DNA of 64,000 nucleotides, taken from the NCBI RefSeq assembly GCF_001879715.1, contig NZ_MNBW01000013.1:1-64000 (forward strand). The letters are read 5' to 3'. Positions 15,110 through 24,889 of the stretch are shown one piece after another; position 1 is the stretch's first letter, and each line of letters starts with the position of its first letter. The stretch is from Nioella nitratireducens. Lineage in GTDB: Bacteria; Pseudomonadota; Alphaproteobacteria; Rhodobacterales; Rhodobacteraceae. The notes below the pieces were generated by a model. That model was given only the letters and a program-made list of their open reading frames with translations. It searched no databases and was not told the DNA's origin. The position numbers and the translations under genes were made by a program.

Positions 15110-15455
15110 TATGTGAAAGGGGGTTTAGGCAAGATGTGGGGGAATTTCCCATAAAAAGGGATTGATTGGGAAAACATTCCGTGAGACAACAATTACACAG
15201 CAAACGAGATGCACCGGGATCAAGGCGCAAGACCAAGGACCGGAACGACAAAACGGCAGTTTCATACAGGCTATCTCATTCGCTGACATAAGAGATCCGG
15301 CGCGCGGGCAGTGCAGACATCCCCCCCCCAGGTAGCGCGCGCAGTCGGACATCCCAGAGATGGGACGAGGGCGGCGGATTGGGCAGTGGCAGCTTGCCCG
15401 ATCCGCCGTTGTCCTTTCCGGGGCAGGCAGACCGAACAGAAAAGGGCCGGGGACA
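15110..15455 (+). promoter_or_regulatory. Long mraZ leader with candidate MraZ boxes and a strong hairpin; likely UpsM-like sRNA
   Basis: The coding-free stretch upstream of mraZ. GGG-type boxes begin at 15137 (TGGG), 15157 (AGGG) and 15167 (TGGG), spaced 20 and 10 bases, i.e. on one helix face, as in MraZ binding sites. Downstream, 15373-15407 folds into a 13-bp stem (GGCGGATTGGGCA with TGCCCGATCCGCC, one G-U) followed by GTTGTCCTTTCC, a weak terminator-like tail about 45 bases before the mraZ start. In Rhodobacter sphaeroides the dcw cluster is preceded by an extended leader that yields the abundant sRNA UpsM by partial termination and RNase E processing; the layout here fits that. The promoter position is not resolved. 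Confidence 0.5.
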
Positions 15456-15971
15456 GTGGAGCGCAGGTTTCAGGGCGAAAGCCTGAACAAGGTGGATGGA
15501 AAGGGTCGGGTTTCGATTCCGGTCAAGTTCCGCCGTGTGCTTCAGAATTCCGACAAGGATTGCACCCCCGGAAACGCGCCGCGCCTCTATATCGCCTATG
15601 GCGACCCCAAGAAAAATTACCTCGAATGTCTCTCGGGCAATGCCTATGATGAGATCGACGAGATGATCCAGGGCGAGCGCCGCGGAACGCCGCTGCGCAA
15701 GGCGCTGGAATACCTCTATTATTCGAAATGCGACGAGACAACAGTGGATGATACCGGTCGTCTGGTGTTGCCGCCTGCCGCGCGCGACAAGATCGGGCTG
15801 GATGGCGAGGCGCTGTTTCAGGGCAAGGGCGACCAGTTCCACATCCTGCATCCCGATCAGGCCCGCGAAGCGGAGGACGACATCGAGAAACTTCTCGCCT
15901 CGCTCGGCGATGACGACGAATTCTTCGATCCCCTCAGTCTTGTCGGCAAACCAACACCGGGAGAGGCCTGA
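15456..15971 (+). CDS. mraZ: Division/cell wall cluster transcriptional regulator MraZ
   Basis: 171 residues from a GTG start (15456), preceded by a GGGG-containing site. Two SpoVT/AbrB-like repeats: [26 protein letters not shown] at the N-terminus and [25 protein letters not shown] (about residues 93-117), each with the DxxGR-(V/L)-x-(I/L)P core. MraZ forms rings that bind the repeated boxes upstream of itself and tunes the dcw operon. The acidic C-terminal tail ([14 protein letters not shown]) is longer than in E. coli, as usual in this order. TGATG overlaps rsmH by one base, suggesting coupling. Confidence 0.95.
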   Translation: MERRFQGESLNKVDGKGRVSIPVKFRRVLQNSDKDCTPGNAPRLYIAYGDPKKNYLECLSGNAYDEIDEMIQGERRGTPLRKALEYLYYSKCDETTVDDTGRLVLPPAARDKIGLDGEALFQGKGDQFHILHPDQAREAEDDIEKLLASLGDDDEFFDPLSLVGKPTPGEA

Positions 15972-16981
15972 TGGCCGGCCCGGCATCCGACACCCCGGCG
16001 GCCGAGCCTCATATCCCTGTCCTGCTGGAGGCGATCCTGAAGGCGGTCGCACCGGTGCAGGGGGTCTGGCTAGACGGCACGTTCGGCGCGGGTGGGTATT
16101 CCCGCGGCCTTCTGGCCGCAGGGGCCGCGCGGGTGATCGGCATCGACCGCGATCCGCTTGCCTTTGAAATGGCCACCCCTTGGGCGGGCGCGTTTGGCGA
16201 CCGGCTGATCCTCGTCGAAGGCACGTTCTCGGACCTGGACCGTCACGCGGCGGAGGCGGGCTATCCGCAGCTTGATGGCGTGGTGCTGGACCTTGGTGTT
16301 TCCTCCATGCAACTCGATCTTTCCGAGCGCGGGTTTTCCTTCATGCGTGACGGGCCGCTCGACATGCGCATGGGGCGGGTGGGGCCGTCTGCCGAAGACC
16401 TTGTGAACGATGCCCCCGAGGGTGCCTTGGCCGATATACTCTTTCACTACGGCGAGGAACGCGCGTCCCGACGGATCGCCAAGGCCATCGTCAAGGCCCG
16501 GACGGAAGAGCGCATCTCCTCCACCCTGCACCTGGCCAAGATCGTTGAAAAATGCCTGCCGCGCCCGAAACCGGGCCAAAGCCACCCGGCGACCCGCAGC
16601 TTTCAGGCCATCCGCATCGCGGTGAACGATGAATTCGGGCAACTGGTCGAGGGGTTGATGGCCGCAGAACGCGCGCTGGCTCCCGGCGGGCAACTGGCCG
16701 TTGTGACCTTTCATTCACTGGAAGACCGCATCGCCAAGCGCTTCTTGCAGGACCGTGCCAGTTTCGGCGGTGGTGGGTCGCGCTACGCCCCGGCCGAGGC
16801 CGAGCGGGAACCGGGGTTCATCCTGACACCGCGCCGTGCCATCGCGCCCGATGCCGATGAAATCAAACGCAACCCGCGCGCGCGGTCGGCCAAGCTGCGG
16901 GTCGCCCGCCGCACCGATACGCCTGCCGCTGCCCCCCTGGCCGACGTGCTCGGCCTGCCACGCCTGTCGGAGATCCTGTAG
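15971..16981 (+). CDS. rsmH: 16S rRNA (cytosine(1402)-N4)-methyltransferase RsmH
   Basis: 336 residues. SAM-dependent methyltransferase that modifies N4 of C1402 in the ribosomal P site. Motifs: [10 protein letters not shown] at the N-terminus, the SAM loop [15 protein letters not shown] (about residues 34-48), [20 protein letters not shown], and the C-terminal [15 protein letters not shown] and [14 protein letters not shown]. Formerly mraW; the second gene of most dcw clusters. It starts by overlapping the mraZ stop and ends 2 bases before ftsL. Confidence 0.97.
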   Translation: MAGPASDTPAAEPHIPVLLEAILKAVAPVQGVWLDGTFGAGGYSRGLLAAGAARVIGIDRDPLAFEMATPWAGAFGDRLILVEGTFSDLDRHAAEAGYPQLDGVVLDLGVSSMQLDLSERGFSFMRDGPLDMRMGRVGPSAEDLVNDAPEGALADILFHYGEERASRRIAKAIVKARTEERISSTLHLAKIVEKCLPRPKPGQSHPATRSFQAIRIAVNDEFGQLVEGLMAAERALAPGGQLAVVTFHSLEDRIAKRFLQDRASFGGGGSRYAPAEAEREPGFILTPRRAIAPDADEIKRNPRARSAKLRVARRTDTPAAAPLADVLGLPRLSEIL

Positions 16982-16983
16982 CC

Positions 16984-17346
16984 ATGCGCGGTTTCGTGAC
17001 CATCCTCGCCGCCATTGCCGTGATTGCCCTTGGATACTGGGCCTATCACCAGAACATCCAGACCCAGCAAGCGCTCAGAGAGGTCGAGCGCTTGCAACGG
17101 GCGATCGGCGTTGAACGCGAGCGGCTCGTGGTTCTGCGCGCTGAATGGGCCTATCTCAATCGCCCCGACCGGCTGCGCGAACTGGTGGATCTGAATTTCG
17201 ACCGGCTGAACCTGCTGCCGCTGCGCCCCGAACAATTCGCGGTGATGGACGAGGTCATCTGGCGTGAGGATATGCCCGCCGCCGCCGAAACCGAAGGCGA
17301 GGAAGACATCCTTTACAGCGCGTCCCAAGCGGAGGAGCGGCCATGA
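16984..17346 (+). CDS. ftsL: Cell division protein FtsL
   Basis: 120 residues, single-pass inner-membrane protein. A very short cytoplasmic N-terminus, one helix (FVTILAAIAVIALGYWAYH), then a periplasmic leucine-zipper-like coiled coil (QQALREVERLQRAIGVERERLVVLRAEWAYLNRPDRLRELV, given here in outline). FtsL joins FtsQ and FtsB and activates FtsWI at the septum. Sequence conservation is low in the family; the assignment rests on topology, the LNRPDRL segment and position between rsmH and ftsI. It overlaps ftsI by 4 bases (ATGA). Confidence 0.92.
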   Translation: MRGFVTILAAIAVIALGYWAYHQNIQTQQALREVERLQRAIGVERERLVVLRAEWAYLNRPDRLRELVDLNFDRLNLLPLRPEQFAVMDEVIWREDMPAAAETEGEEDILYSASQAEERP

Positions 17347-19136
17347 CCCGTCGTATTGCCCTGCGGCCGCTGGCCCGCATTCTGGAAGCGCGTCGCACCG
17401 GCGAGAACCCGGACGAGATCGAACGCGAAAACCTGCGCCTGCGCCACGAACAGATGCGCGACAAGCTGCGGCTGCGCGCCGAAAGCCGCCTGTTGATGCT
17501 GGCCTGCTGTTTCTGCGCGGCGTTTCTGGCCGTGGGCGTCAAGATGACCGCGCTGGCCACATCGGTGCCGGAAGAGCCCAGCATCAACACCTCGCACAGC
17601 TCCATCACCTCGACCCGCGCCGATATCGTCGACCGCGAGGGGCGCGTGTTGGCAACAAACCTTGTGACCAACGCCCTTTACGTCCACCCGCACGAGTTGA
17701 TCGACCCCGAGGCCGCCGCGGCGGGGCTGGCCGACATTTTCGACGATCTGGACGAAGAGACCCTGCTGCGCCGGTTTCGCTCCGGCTCTCGCTTCATGTG
17801 GGTTCGCGGTTCGATCTCGCCGGAACAACAGCAGCGCGTGCATGATCTTGGCGAGCCGGGCTTGCTGTTCGGCCCGCGCGAGATGCGGCTTTATCCCAAC
17901 GGGGCGGTGGCGTCGCATGTTATGGGCGGCGCGCGCTTTGGCGAGCAGGCGGTGAACGCTGCGGAAATCCTGGGTGTTGCCGGTGTCGAGGCCGAATTCG
18001 ACGAAGACTTGCGCGACCCGGCCCGCAATGGTGCCCCGCTGGAATTGTCGCTAGACCTGACCGTGCAGGCCGCGGTGGAAGAGGTGCTGGCGGGCGGAAT
18101 GGGTCTGATGCAGGCCCAAGGTGCCTCGGCGGTGCTGATGGATGCTCATACCGGCGAAGTCATTTCGCTGGCCTCGCTGCCCGATTTCGATCCGAACGCC
18201 CGGCCTGCCGCGCTGACCGAGGGCGACCCGTCGCAAAGCCCGCTGTTCAACCGGGCGGTGCAAGGGGTCTATGAACTCGGCTCGACCTACAAGCTTTTTA
18301 CCATCGCGCAGGCGCTGGAAGATGGGCTGGTGACGCCGACGACGATGATCGACACCCGCGGGCCGCTGCGTATGGCGGGGTTCGAGATCGGCGATTTTCA
18401 CAACTATGGCAACAGCTTGTCCGTGCGTGACGTGATGGTGCGCTCGTCCAATATCGGCACCGCGCGGATTGCGCAGATGATCGGGCCCGAGCGTCAGCAG
18501 GAATTCCTTGGCGCGCTCGGATTGCTTGACCCGATTGACTTCGAAATGATCGAATCCCGGCAGGGACGGCCCATCGTGCCATCGAACTGGGGGCAGCTCT
18601 CGACCATGACCATCTCTTTCGGTCACGGAATTTCGGCCACGCAACTGCATTTGGCGTCGGCCTATGCCAGCCTGTTGAATGGCGGCACCCGGGTGCGCCC
18701 CACGCTGCTGCGCCGCGATGACCCGCAACAGGGCGAGCGGCTGATTTCCGAGGAAACATCGCGGATCTTGCGCGCGATGGTGCGCGACGTGGTGGCCGAT
18801 CCTATCGGCACGGCCAACCTCGGCGAGGTTCCGGGGTACGAGGTCGGAGGCAAGACCGGATCGGCCGACAAGCCCAACCCACAGGGCGGTTACTACGATG
18901 ACCGGGTGATTGCGACTTTTGCTTCAGTCTTCCCGGCGCATGACCCGCGCTACGTTCTGGTGGTCACGCTGGACGAGCCAAGCATTGATATCCTTGGCGA
19001 AACCCGGCGCACGGCAGGTTGGACGGCCGTGCCGGTGGCCGCCGAGGTGATCCGCCGGGTCGCGCCTCTTCTGGGTCTGCGTCCGCAAGACGTTGATCAC
19101 GAGGCCACCTATCAGCTATCCAGCGCCTCACAATAG
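17343..19136 (+). CDS. ftsI: Septal peptidoglycan transpeptidase FtsI (PBP3)
   Basis: 597 residues, a class B penicillin-binding protein that cross-links septal wall in the periplasm. One membrane helix at about residues 48-70, a dimerisation/pedestal domain (SSITSTRADIVDREGRVLATN, about 86-106), then the transpeptidase domain with STYK (314-317, catalytic Ser314), SSN (368-370) and KTG (504-506). The cytoplasmic N-terminus is about 45 residues and charged. It works with FtsW, found 7 kb downstream in the same cluster. The next gene, murE, begins 42 bases on. Confidence 0.97.
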   Translation: MTRRIALRPLARILEARRTGENPDEIERENLRLRHEQMRDKLRLRAESRLLMLACCFCAAFLAVGVKMTALATSVPEEPSINTSHSSITSTRADIVDREGRVLATNLVTNALYVHPHELIDPEAAAAGLADIFDDLDEETLLRRFRSGSRFMWVRGSISPEQQQRVHDLGEPGLLFGPREMRLYPNGAVASHVMGGARFGEQAVNAAEILGVAGVEAEFDEDLRDPARNGAPLELSLDLTVQAAVEEVLAGGMGLMQAQGASAVLMDAHTGEVISLASLPDFDPNARPAALTEGDPSQSPLFNRAVQGVYELGSTYKLFTIAQALEDGLVTPTTMIDTRGPLRMAGFEIGDFHNYGNSLSVRDVMVRSSNIGTARIAQMIGPERQQEFLGALGLLDPIDFEMIESRQGRPIVPSNWGQLSTMTISFGHGISATQLHLASAYASLLNGGTRVRPTLLRRDDPQQGERLISEETSRILRAMVRDVVADPIGTANLGEVPGYEVGGKTGSADKPNPQGGYYDDRVIATFASVFPAHDPRYVLVVTLDEPSIDILGETRRTAGWTAVPVAAEVIRRVAPLLGLRPQDVDHEATYQLSSASQ

Positions 19137-19178
19137 GTTGAGACTCGCGGGCGCGTGCGCCGCAGATGAGGGGGGCAG

Positions 19179-20663
19179 ATGGCGTCCGACAAGAAACCGC
19201 TCTCGGCGCTTGGGCTGACCGCGACGCGTGGCGGCGATGTGGCGGTCACGGGCGTTTCGCTCGACAGCCGCGACGTAAAGCCGGGGCATCTGTTCGCGGC
19301 ATTGCCCGGAACGCGGGTGCATGGCGGCGAATTCATTCAGTATGCCCTGCGGATGCGGGCGGGCGCCATCCTGACAGACCGCGTCGGCGCCGAGATCGCC
19401 GCACAGGAGTTGGCCGCCAGCGAGGCGGCCGTTGTCGTTGTCGAAGACCCCAAGGCCGCTTTCGCCCATGCCTGTGCGCTCTGGTTCGGCGCGCAACCCG
19501 AAACCGTCGTGGCCGTCACCGGCACCAATGGCAAGACCAGCGTGGCAAGCTTCACCCGCCAGATCTGGGCCGCCTTGGGCCATGAGGCCGCGAATATCGG
19601 CACCACCGGCGTCGAAGGAGCGTTTTCCGCCCCCGGCATCCACACCACCCCAGATCCGCTGACGCTGCACCGGTTGCTGTCGAACATGGCGGCGGCGGGG
19701 GTCAGCCATTGCGCGATGGAGGCGTCCTCCCACGGGCTGGATCAGCGGCGAATGGAGGCGGTGCACCTGGCCGCCGCCGCCTTCACCAATTTCACGCAGG
19801 ATCACCTTGATTACCACGGCACCATGCAGGCCTATTTCGACGCCAAGGCGCGGCTCTTCACAGAATTGCTGCCCGAAGAGGCGGCCGCCGTCATCAACCT
19901 TGACGATCCCAAGGGCACAGAGTTGGTGCTGGTTTGCGAGCGGCGCGAGATCGAGGTTATCACCGTCGGCCAATATGCCGAAGACGCACGGCTCAAGATC
20001 ACCGGGCGGCGGATGGATGAAGCCGGGCAGGATGTGCTCTTTCGCTGGCAGGGGCAAAGCTATCAGGCGCGGCTGGATCTGATCGGCGCGTTTCAGGCGA
20101 TGAACGTGCTGACAGCGGCGGGGCTGGTCATTGGCGCGGGCGAGGATGCCGAAGCCGTGTTCTCGGTGCTGCCGCGCGTCACCGGCGTGCATGGGCGCAT
20201 GGAACTGGCCGCGCGCCGCGAAAACGGCGCGCCGATCTACGTGGATTATTCGCACACGCCTGACAGTATCGAAACGGCGTTGAAGGCGCTGCGCCCGCAT
20301 GTGCTCGGGCGTCTGATCATCGTTTTCGGGGCAGGGGGCGACCGCGACCGCGGCAAGCGGCCCCTGATGGGCAAGGCCGCGTTGGAACATGCCGATTTGC
20401 TGATCGTGACCGATGACAATCCCCGCAGTGAAGACCCTGCCGCCATTCGCAAGGAGGTGCTGGCCGGCTGTCCGGGGGCAATCGAAGTGGGGGATCGGGC
20501 CGAGGCGATCCTGCGCGCGGTGGATGCGCTTGCGCCCGGTGACGCGCTGCTGATCGCGGGCAAGGGGCACGAGACCGGGCAAACCGTGGGCGATGTCGTC
20601 TATCCTTTTGACGACGTTGAACAAGCGTCGGTCGCCGTCGCCGCACTGGAGGGCAAGATATGA
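19179..20663 (+). CDS. murE: UDP-MurNAc-L-Ala-D-Glu:meso-diaminopimelate ligase MurE
   Basis: 494 residues, ATP-dependent cytoplasmic ligase adding the third residue of the stem peptide. P-loop TGTNGKT (about 114-120), HTTPDPLTLHRLL, carbamylated-lysine region, and the specificity motif DNPRSEDP (about 415), where DNPR marks meso-diaminopimelate as substrate, as expected for a Gram-negative. The ATG follows GAGGGGGGCAG. The last codons overlap murF by 4 bases (ATGA). Confidence 0.97.
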   Translation: MASDKKPLSALGLTATRGGDVAVTGVSLDSRDVKPGHLFAALPGTRVHGGEFIQYALRMRAGAILTDRVGAEIAAQELAASEAAVVVVEDPKAAFAHACALWFGAQPETVVAVTGTNGKTSVASFTRQIWAALGHEAANIGTTGVEGAFSAPGIHTTPDPLTLHRLLSNMAAAGVSHCAMEASSHGLDQRRMEAVHLAAAAFTNFTQDHLDYHGTMQAYFDAKARLFTELLPEEAAAVINLDDPKGTELVLVCERREIEVITVGQYAEDARLKITGRRMDEAGQDVLFRWQGQSYQARLDLIGAFQAMNVLTAAGLVIGAGEDAEAVFSVLPRVTGVHGRMELAARRENGAPIYVDYSHTPDSIETALKALRPHVLGRLIIVFGAGGDRDRGKRPLMGKAALEHADLLIVTDDNPRSEDPAAIRKEVLAGCPGAIEVGDRAEAILRAVDALAPGDALLIAGKGHETGQTVGDVVYPFDDVEQASVAVAALEGKI

Positions 20664-22087
20664 CCCCCCTCTGGACTGCTGCCGATGCCGCGGATGCCAC
20701 TGGCGGACGGGTTCAGGGCGACTGGCAGGCGACCGGGGTTTCCATCGACACGCGGACGATCCAGCCGGGTGACCTGTTCGTGGCCCTCAGGGCCGCGCGG
20801 GACGGGCATGACTTCGTCGCGCAGGCGCTGGACAACGGCGCGGCGGCTGCACTTGTCAGCAATGTGCCCGATGGCGTGCCCCCGGACGCGCCCCTACTGA
20901 TCGTGCCGGACGTGCTGCACGGGCTGGAGGCCCTTGGCCGGGCGGCGCGGTCCCGCACCGACGCCACCGTCATCGCCGTTACCGGCTCGGTCGGCAAGAC
21001 CACCTCCAAGGACATGCTGCGCACGGCACTGTCGCAATTGGGCCGGACCCATGCCGCCGAGGCGAGCTATAACAACCATTGGGGCGTGCCGCTGACGCTG
21101 GCGCGGATGCCCGCCGAGACCGAGTTCGCGGTGATCGAGATCGGCATGAACCACCCCGGCGAAATCGCGCCGCTGTCGCGCCTTGCCCGCCCGCATGTCG
21201 CGGTGATCACCACCGTCGCCGCAGTCCATCTGGAGGCATTCGAGTCCGTTGATGGCATCGCCCGTGAAAAGGCGGCGATCTTCGACGGTTTGGAGCCGGG
21301 TGGTCTTGCCGTCATCAATGCCGATATCGACACCACGCCGATCCTGCGGGCCAAGGCCGAGGCCATGGGCGCGCGGATTCTTTCGGTGGGCGCGGCGCCC
21401 AAGGCCGATGCCCGGCTGGCGACCGTGACATTGAGCGATGAGGCAACCGTTGTTCAGGCCGACCTTGGCGGCGCCCCGCTGCTCTTCAAACTCGATGCGC
21501 CGGGGCGGCATCTGGCGCAGAACGCTCTGGCGGTGCTGGCGGTGGTCGATGCGCTCGGGCGCGATATGACCCGGCCCAAGATGGCGCTGGCCGCATGGCA
21601 ACCAGTCGATGGGCGCGGCAAGCGCGAGCGGATCGTTCTGAACCCCACCGACGATCAGGCGGTGGACCTGATTGACGACGCCTTCAACGCCTCGCCTACC
21701 TCGGTCGCGGCCAGCCTTGACGTGCTCGCCGCAGCAACACCACCGGGCAAGGGGCGCCGGGTCGCTGTATTGGGCGATATGCTGGAACTTGGTCCGACGG
21801 CACCCGCCTTGCACGCCGGGCTGGCGAATCTGCCCGCGATGGCCGCGATTGACCTTGTCTGCACCTCTGGCCCGCTGATGGCGCATCTCGACGCGGCGCT
21901 GCCGTCCGCCATTCGGGGGCTGCACACGGACACGGCCGAGGACATGGCCAAACAGCTGCCCGCGCTGCTCTGGCCCGGCGATATCGTGCTGATCAAGAGC
22001 TCAAAAGGCTCAAAACTATCGCTAGTTGTTGACGGCTTGCGAAAATTGGGTCAAGCGGCCCGGCAAACCCAAGAGGATGCCCGCTAG
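20660..22087 (+). CDS. murF: UDP-MurNAc-tripeptide:D-Ala-D-Ala ligase MurF
   Basis: 475 residues; adds the D-Ala-D-Ala made by Ddl to complete the UDP-MurNAc-pentapeptide. N-terminal UDP-binding domain (TGVSIDTRTIQPGDLFVALR), central ATPase domain with TGSVGKTT (about 108-115), the ASYNNHWGVPLTLAR segment, and a C-terminal domain with DAFNASPTSVAASLD. Followed directly by mraY, whose ATG comes right after the murF stop. Confidence 0.97.
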   Translation: MTPLWTAADAADATGGRVQGDWQATGVSIDTRTIQPGDLFVALRAARDGHDFVAQALDNGAAAALVSNVPDGVPPDAPLLIVPDVLHGLEALGRAARSRTDATVIAVTGSVGKTTSKDMLRTALSQLGRTHAAEASYNNHWGVPLTLARMPAETEFAVIEIGMNHPGEIAPLSRLARPHVAVITTVAAVHLEAFESVDGIAREKAAIFDGLEPGGLAVINADIDTTPILRAKAEAMGARILSVGAAPKADARLATVTLSDEATVVQADLGGAPLLFKLDAPGRHLAQNALAVLAVVDALGRDMTRPKMALAAWQPVDGRGKRERIVLNPTDDQAVDLIDDAFNASPTSVAASLDVLAAATPPGKGRRVAVLGDMLELGPTAPALHAGLANLPAMAAIDLVCTSGPLMAHLDAALPSAIRGLHTDTAEDMAKQLPALLWPGDIVLIKSSKGSKLSLVVDGLRKLGQAARQTQEDAR

Positions 22088-23173
22088 ATGCTATATTGGC
22101 TGAACGCGCTGTCGGATGGCGGCGACTTCTTCAATCTGTTTCGTTACATCACCTTTCGGGCTGGTGGCGCGTTCTTTACGTCACTGGTATTCGGTTTTGT
22201 CTTTGGCCGCCCCCTGATCAACCTGCTGCGCCGCAAATACAGCAACGGCCAGCCGATCCGGGAAGACGGCCCCGAGAGCCACCTCGCCACCAAGGCGGGG
22301 ACGCCGACCATGGGGGGGCTGCTGATCCTGGCAGCGCTGACCCTGTCCACCCTTTTGTGGGCGCGGCTGGACAACGGATATGTCTGGCTGGTGCTGTTCG
22401 TGACCGTGGCCTTCGGGATCGTGGGCTTTCTCGACGATTACGCCAAGGTCAGCCGCAATTCGACGGCCGGGGTGCCGGGCAAGGTGCGGTTCGGGATCGG
22501 GTTGGCGATTGCCGCGATCGCGGGCGTAGCGGCGATGTATCTGCATCCTGACGAGTTGTCGGGGCAACTGGCTTTCCCTGTGTTCAAAGAGCTTTTGCTG
22601 AACATGAGCTGGCTGTTCGTGCCCTTTGCCATGATCGTCATCGTGGGCTCGGCCAACGCGGTGAACCTGACCGATGGGCTTGACGGGCTGGCGATCATGC
22701 CGGTGATGATTGCGGGCGGCACACTCGGGGTGATCGCCTATGCCGTGGGCCGGGTCGACTTTACCGATTATCTGGATGTTCACTACGTGCCGGGCACCGG
22801 AGAGCTGTTGATCTTCACCGCCGGGTTGATTGGCGGCGGGCTGGGGTTCTTGTGGTATAACGCGCCGCCCGCAGCGGTTTTCATGGGCGATACCGGCTCT
22901 CTCGCGCTTGGCGGCGCGCTTGGCGCGATTGCCGTCTGCACCAAGCACGAGATCGTGTTGGCGATCGTCGGCGGATTGTTCGTGGCCGAGGCGCTGAGCG
23001 TGATTATCCAGGTGCTCTACTTCAAACGCACTGGCAAACGCGTGTTCCTGATGGCGCCGATCCACCACCATTTCGAGAAACGGGGGTGGGCCGAGCCGCA
23101 GATCGTCATCCGCTTCTGGATCATCTCGCTGATCCTTGCCCTGATCGGTTTGGCGACGCTGAAATTGCGCTGA
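22088..23173 (+). CDS. mraY: Phospho-MurNAc-pentapeptide translocase MraY
   Basis: 361 residues with ten membrane helices. It transfers phospho-MurNAc-pentapeptide to undecaprenyl phosphate to give lipid I on the cytoplasmic face. Conserved motifs: GTPTMGG (about residues 71-77), the acid pair [21 protein letters not shown] (catalytic aspartates), and [12 protein letters not shown]. Preceded at zero distance by murF; followed by a hairpin with a short T-run before murD. Confidence 0.98.
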   Translation: MLYWLNALSDGGDFFNLFRYITFRAGGAFFTSLVFGFVFGRPLINLLRRKYSNGQPIREDGPESHLATKAGTPTMGGLLILAALTLSTLLWARLDNGYVWLVLFVTVAFGIVGFLDDYAKVSRNSTAGVPGKVRFGIGLAIAAIAGVAAMYLHPDELSGQLAFPVFKELLLNMSWLFVPFAMIVIVGSANAVNLTDGLDGLAIMPVMIAGGTLGVIAYAVGRVDFTDYLDVHYVPGTGELLIFTAGLIGGGLGFLWYNAPPAAVFMGDTGSLALGGALGAIAVCTKHEIVLAIVGGLFVAEALSVIIQVLYFKRTGKRVFLMAPIHHHFEKRGWAEPQIVIRFWIISLILALIGLATLKLR

Positions 23174-23219
23174 GCGGGCGCCTTGTCGCGCTCGGACCGC
23201 GTCGATCACGTCGCATTTT

Positions 23220-23250
23220 GCCCCGGTCGGTGCCCCCGTCCGGGGCTTTT
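23220..23250 (+). terminator. Possible terminator/attenuator between mraY and murD
   Basis: Stem GCCCCGG/CCGGGGC (23220-23246) with a 13-base loop, then TTTT. The stem is short and the T-run only four bases, so read-through into murD is likely. Confidence 0.45.
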
Positions 23251-23272
23251 CGCATCTGGCCTCTGGCGGGAT

Positions 23273-23306
23273 GCCTCCGGCGGGAGTATTTCAGCCAAGA
23301 AGAAGA
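23273..23306 (+). repeat. Dispersed intergenic element, copy A
   Basis: CCTCCGGCGGGAGTATTTC, followed by AGCCAAGAAGAAG, ends at the ribosome site of murD. It resembles the element at 9008-9040 (minus) before the hydroxy-acid oxidase gene; such GGGAGTATTT..AAGAAGAAG segments are, from general recollection, frequent before genes in Rhodobacteraceae. Confidence 0.45.
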
Positions 23307-23319
23307 TGAAGGAGGTCAC

Positions 23320-24720
23320 ATGATCCCGGTTCAGGGCGTCGAGGGAAAAACGGTTGCGGTTCTGGGCCTTGGGCGGTCGGGCCTGTCGGCTGCGCGGGCC
23401 TTGCGGGCCGGCGCGGCCAAGGTGCTGTGCTGGGACGATGGCATGGCCGGGCGCGAGGCGGCTGAGGCCGAAGGGTTCGACGTGCTGGACCTGGGCCGTG
23501 GCGGTGCGCTGGAGGGGGTGGACCTGCTGATCACCAGCCCCGGCATTCCGCATCTTTATCCGCAGCCGCACAAGGTATTGGCGGCGGCCTATGAGGCGGG
23601 GGTGCCGGTCGACAACGATATCGGGCTGTTTTTCCGCTCGCTCGGGCTGGATGGGTGGGAGGATCTGGACACGCCGCCGCGTGTCATCGCGGTGACGGGG
23701 TCGAACGGCAAATCGACCACCTCGGCGCTGATCGCGCATATTCTGGAGGAAAACGGCACTCCGGTGCAATTGGCGGGCAATATCGGGCGCGGGGTTCTGG
23801 ATATCGAACCGCCCATGGATGGCGAAGTGATCGTGTTGGAACTGTCGAGTTACCAGACCGATCTGGCGCGGGCGCTGACCCCGGATGTGGCTGTTTTTAC
23901 AAACCTTTCCCCGGATCATCTGGACCGGCATGGCGGTATTGGCGGCTATTTCGCGGCCAAGCGGCGGCTGTTTGCCGAAGGCGGGCCGGATCGGGCGGTG
24001 ATCGGTGTGGATGAGCCGGAGGGGGCCTATCTGGCCGGGCAGATGAGCGAAAGCGCCGAGGATGGCCGGTTGATCCGGGTCTCTGCGACGCGAAAGCTGA
24101 GCGGACCGGGCTGGTATGTCTTTGCCCGCACAGGGTTTTTGACCGAGTGGCGTAAAGGGCGGCAGGTGGCGTCGATTGATCTGCGCGAGGTTGCGGGGCT
24201 GCCGGGGGCGCATAACCATCAGAACGCCTGCTGTGCCTATGCCGCCGTCCGGGCACTCGGGATCGCGCCGCGGGTGGTGGAGAAATCCTTTCATAGTTTC
24301 AAAGGCTTGCCACATCGCTCGCAGGTTGTCGGGGAAAAGGACGGGGTCCGCTTCGTCAATGATTCCAAGGCCACGAATGTCGATGCCGCCGCCAAGGCGC
24401 TGGCGGCCTTTCCCAAGGTCCGCTGGATCTGTGGCGGGCTGGAGAAAGACGGTGGGCTGGAGGGGCTGAAACCGGCCCTTGGATCAGTGGTGAAAGCCTA
24501 TGTGATTGGCCGGGAAGCGAATGAATTTGCAATGAAAATCAATGACGTAGAGGCCGAGGTTTGCACCACCATGGCGCTGGCCGTGGAGCGCGCTGTCGCC
24601 GAGGCGCAGCCGGGGGAGGTGGTGCTTTTGGCGCCCGCTGCGGCGAGCTTCGATCAATATGACAACTTCGAAAAACGTGGCGAGGATTTCACCGCCGAGG
24701 TGCTGGCCCGGATCGGGTGA
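23320..24720 (+). CDS. murD: UDP-MurNAc-L-alanine:D-glutamate ligase MurD
   Basis: 466 residues; adds D-glutamate to UDP-MurNAc-L-Ala. N-terminal Rossmann-like domain ([19 protein letters not shown]), P-loop TGSNGKST (about 126-133), [32 protein letters not shown], and C-terminal [20 protein letters not shown] 23320 has a perfect GGAGG 5 bases upstream; the same frame is open further upstream across mraY but that is not coding. About 145 bases separate it from mraY, unlike the tight junctions before. Confidence 0.97.
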   Translation: MIPVQGVEGKTVAVLGLGRSGLSAARALRAGAAKVLCWDDGMAGREAAEAEGFDVLDLGRGGALEGVDLLITSPGIPHLYPQPHKVLAAAYEAGVPVDNDIGLFFRSLGLDGWEDLDTPPRVIAVTGSNGKSTTSALIAHILEENGTPVQLAGNIGRGVLDIEPPMDGEVIVLELSSYQTDLARALTPDVAVFTNLSPDHLDRHGGIGGYFAAKRRLFAEGGPDRAVIGVDEPEGAYLAGQMSESAEDGRLIRVSATRKLSGPGWYVFARTGFLTEWRKGRQVASIDLREVAGLPGAHNHQNACCAYAAVRALGIAPRVVEKSFHSFKGLPHRSQVVGEKDGVRFVNDSKATNVDAAAKALAAFPKVRWICGGLEKDGGLEGLKPALGSVVKAYVIGREANEFAMKINDVEAEVCTTMALAVERAVAEAQPGEVVLLAPAAASFDQYDNFEKRGEDFTAEVLARIG

Positions 24721-24749
24721 TGTCGCCCGAAAAGAGGGTGTTGCCACGC

Positions 24750-24786
24750 GTACACCCCCTGTGCGCCCCCCGTACACCCCCTGTAC
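24750..24786. promoter_or_regulatory. Tandem GTACA-CCCCC-TGTAC dyads, copy 1
   Basis: GTACACCCCCTGTGC (24750-24764) and the perfect dyad GTACACCCCCTGTAC (24772-24786), starting 22 bases apart, between murD and the NYN gene. The same pair of dyads occurs at 63669-63694. It looks like an operator; the cognate protein is unknown. Confidence 0.5.
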
Positions 24787-24889
24787 ACCGGTTTGGCAGT
24801 TTTGGGTGGGGCAGGTGGAAACCTTGCCCGTGCCAAATTCTCGACAAACTGCGGCGACAGGGTGGGGCGGTGACCGTTCAGGAGTGCCC

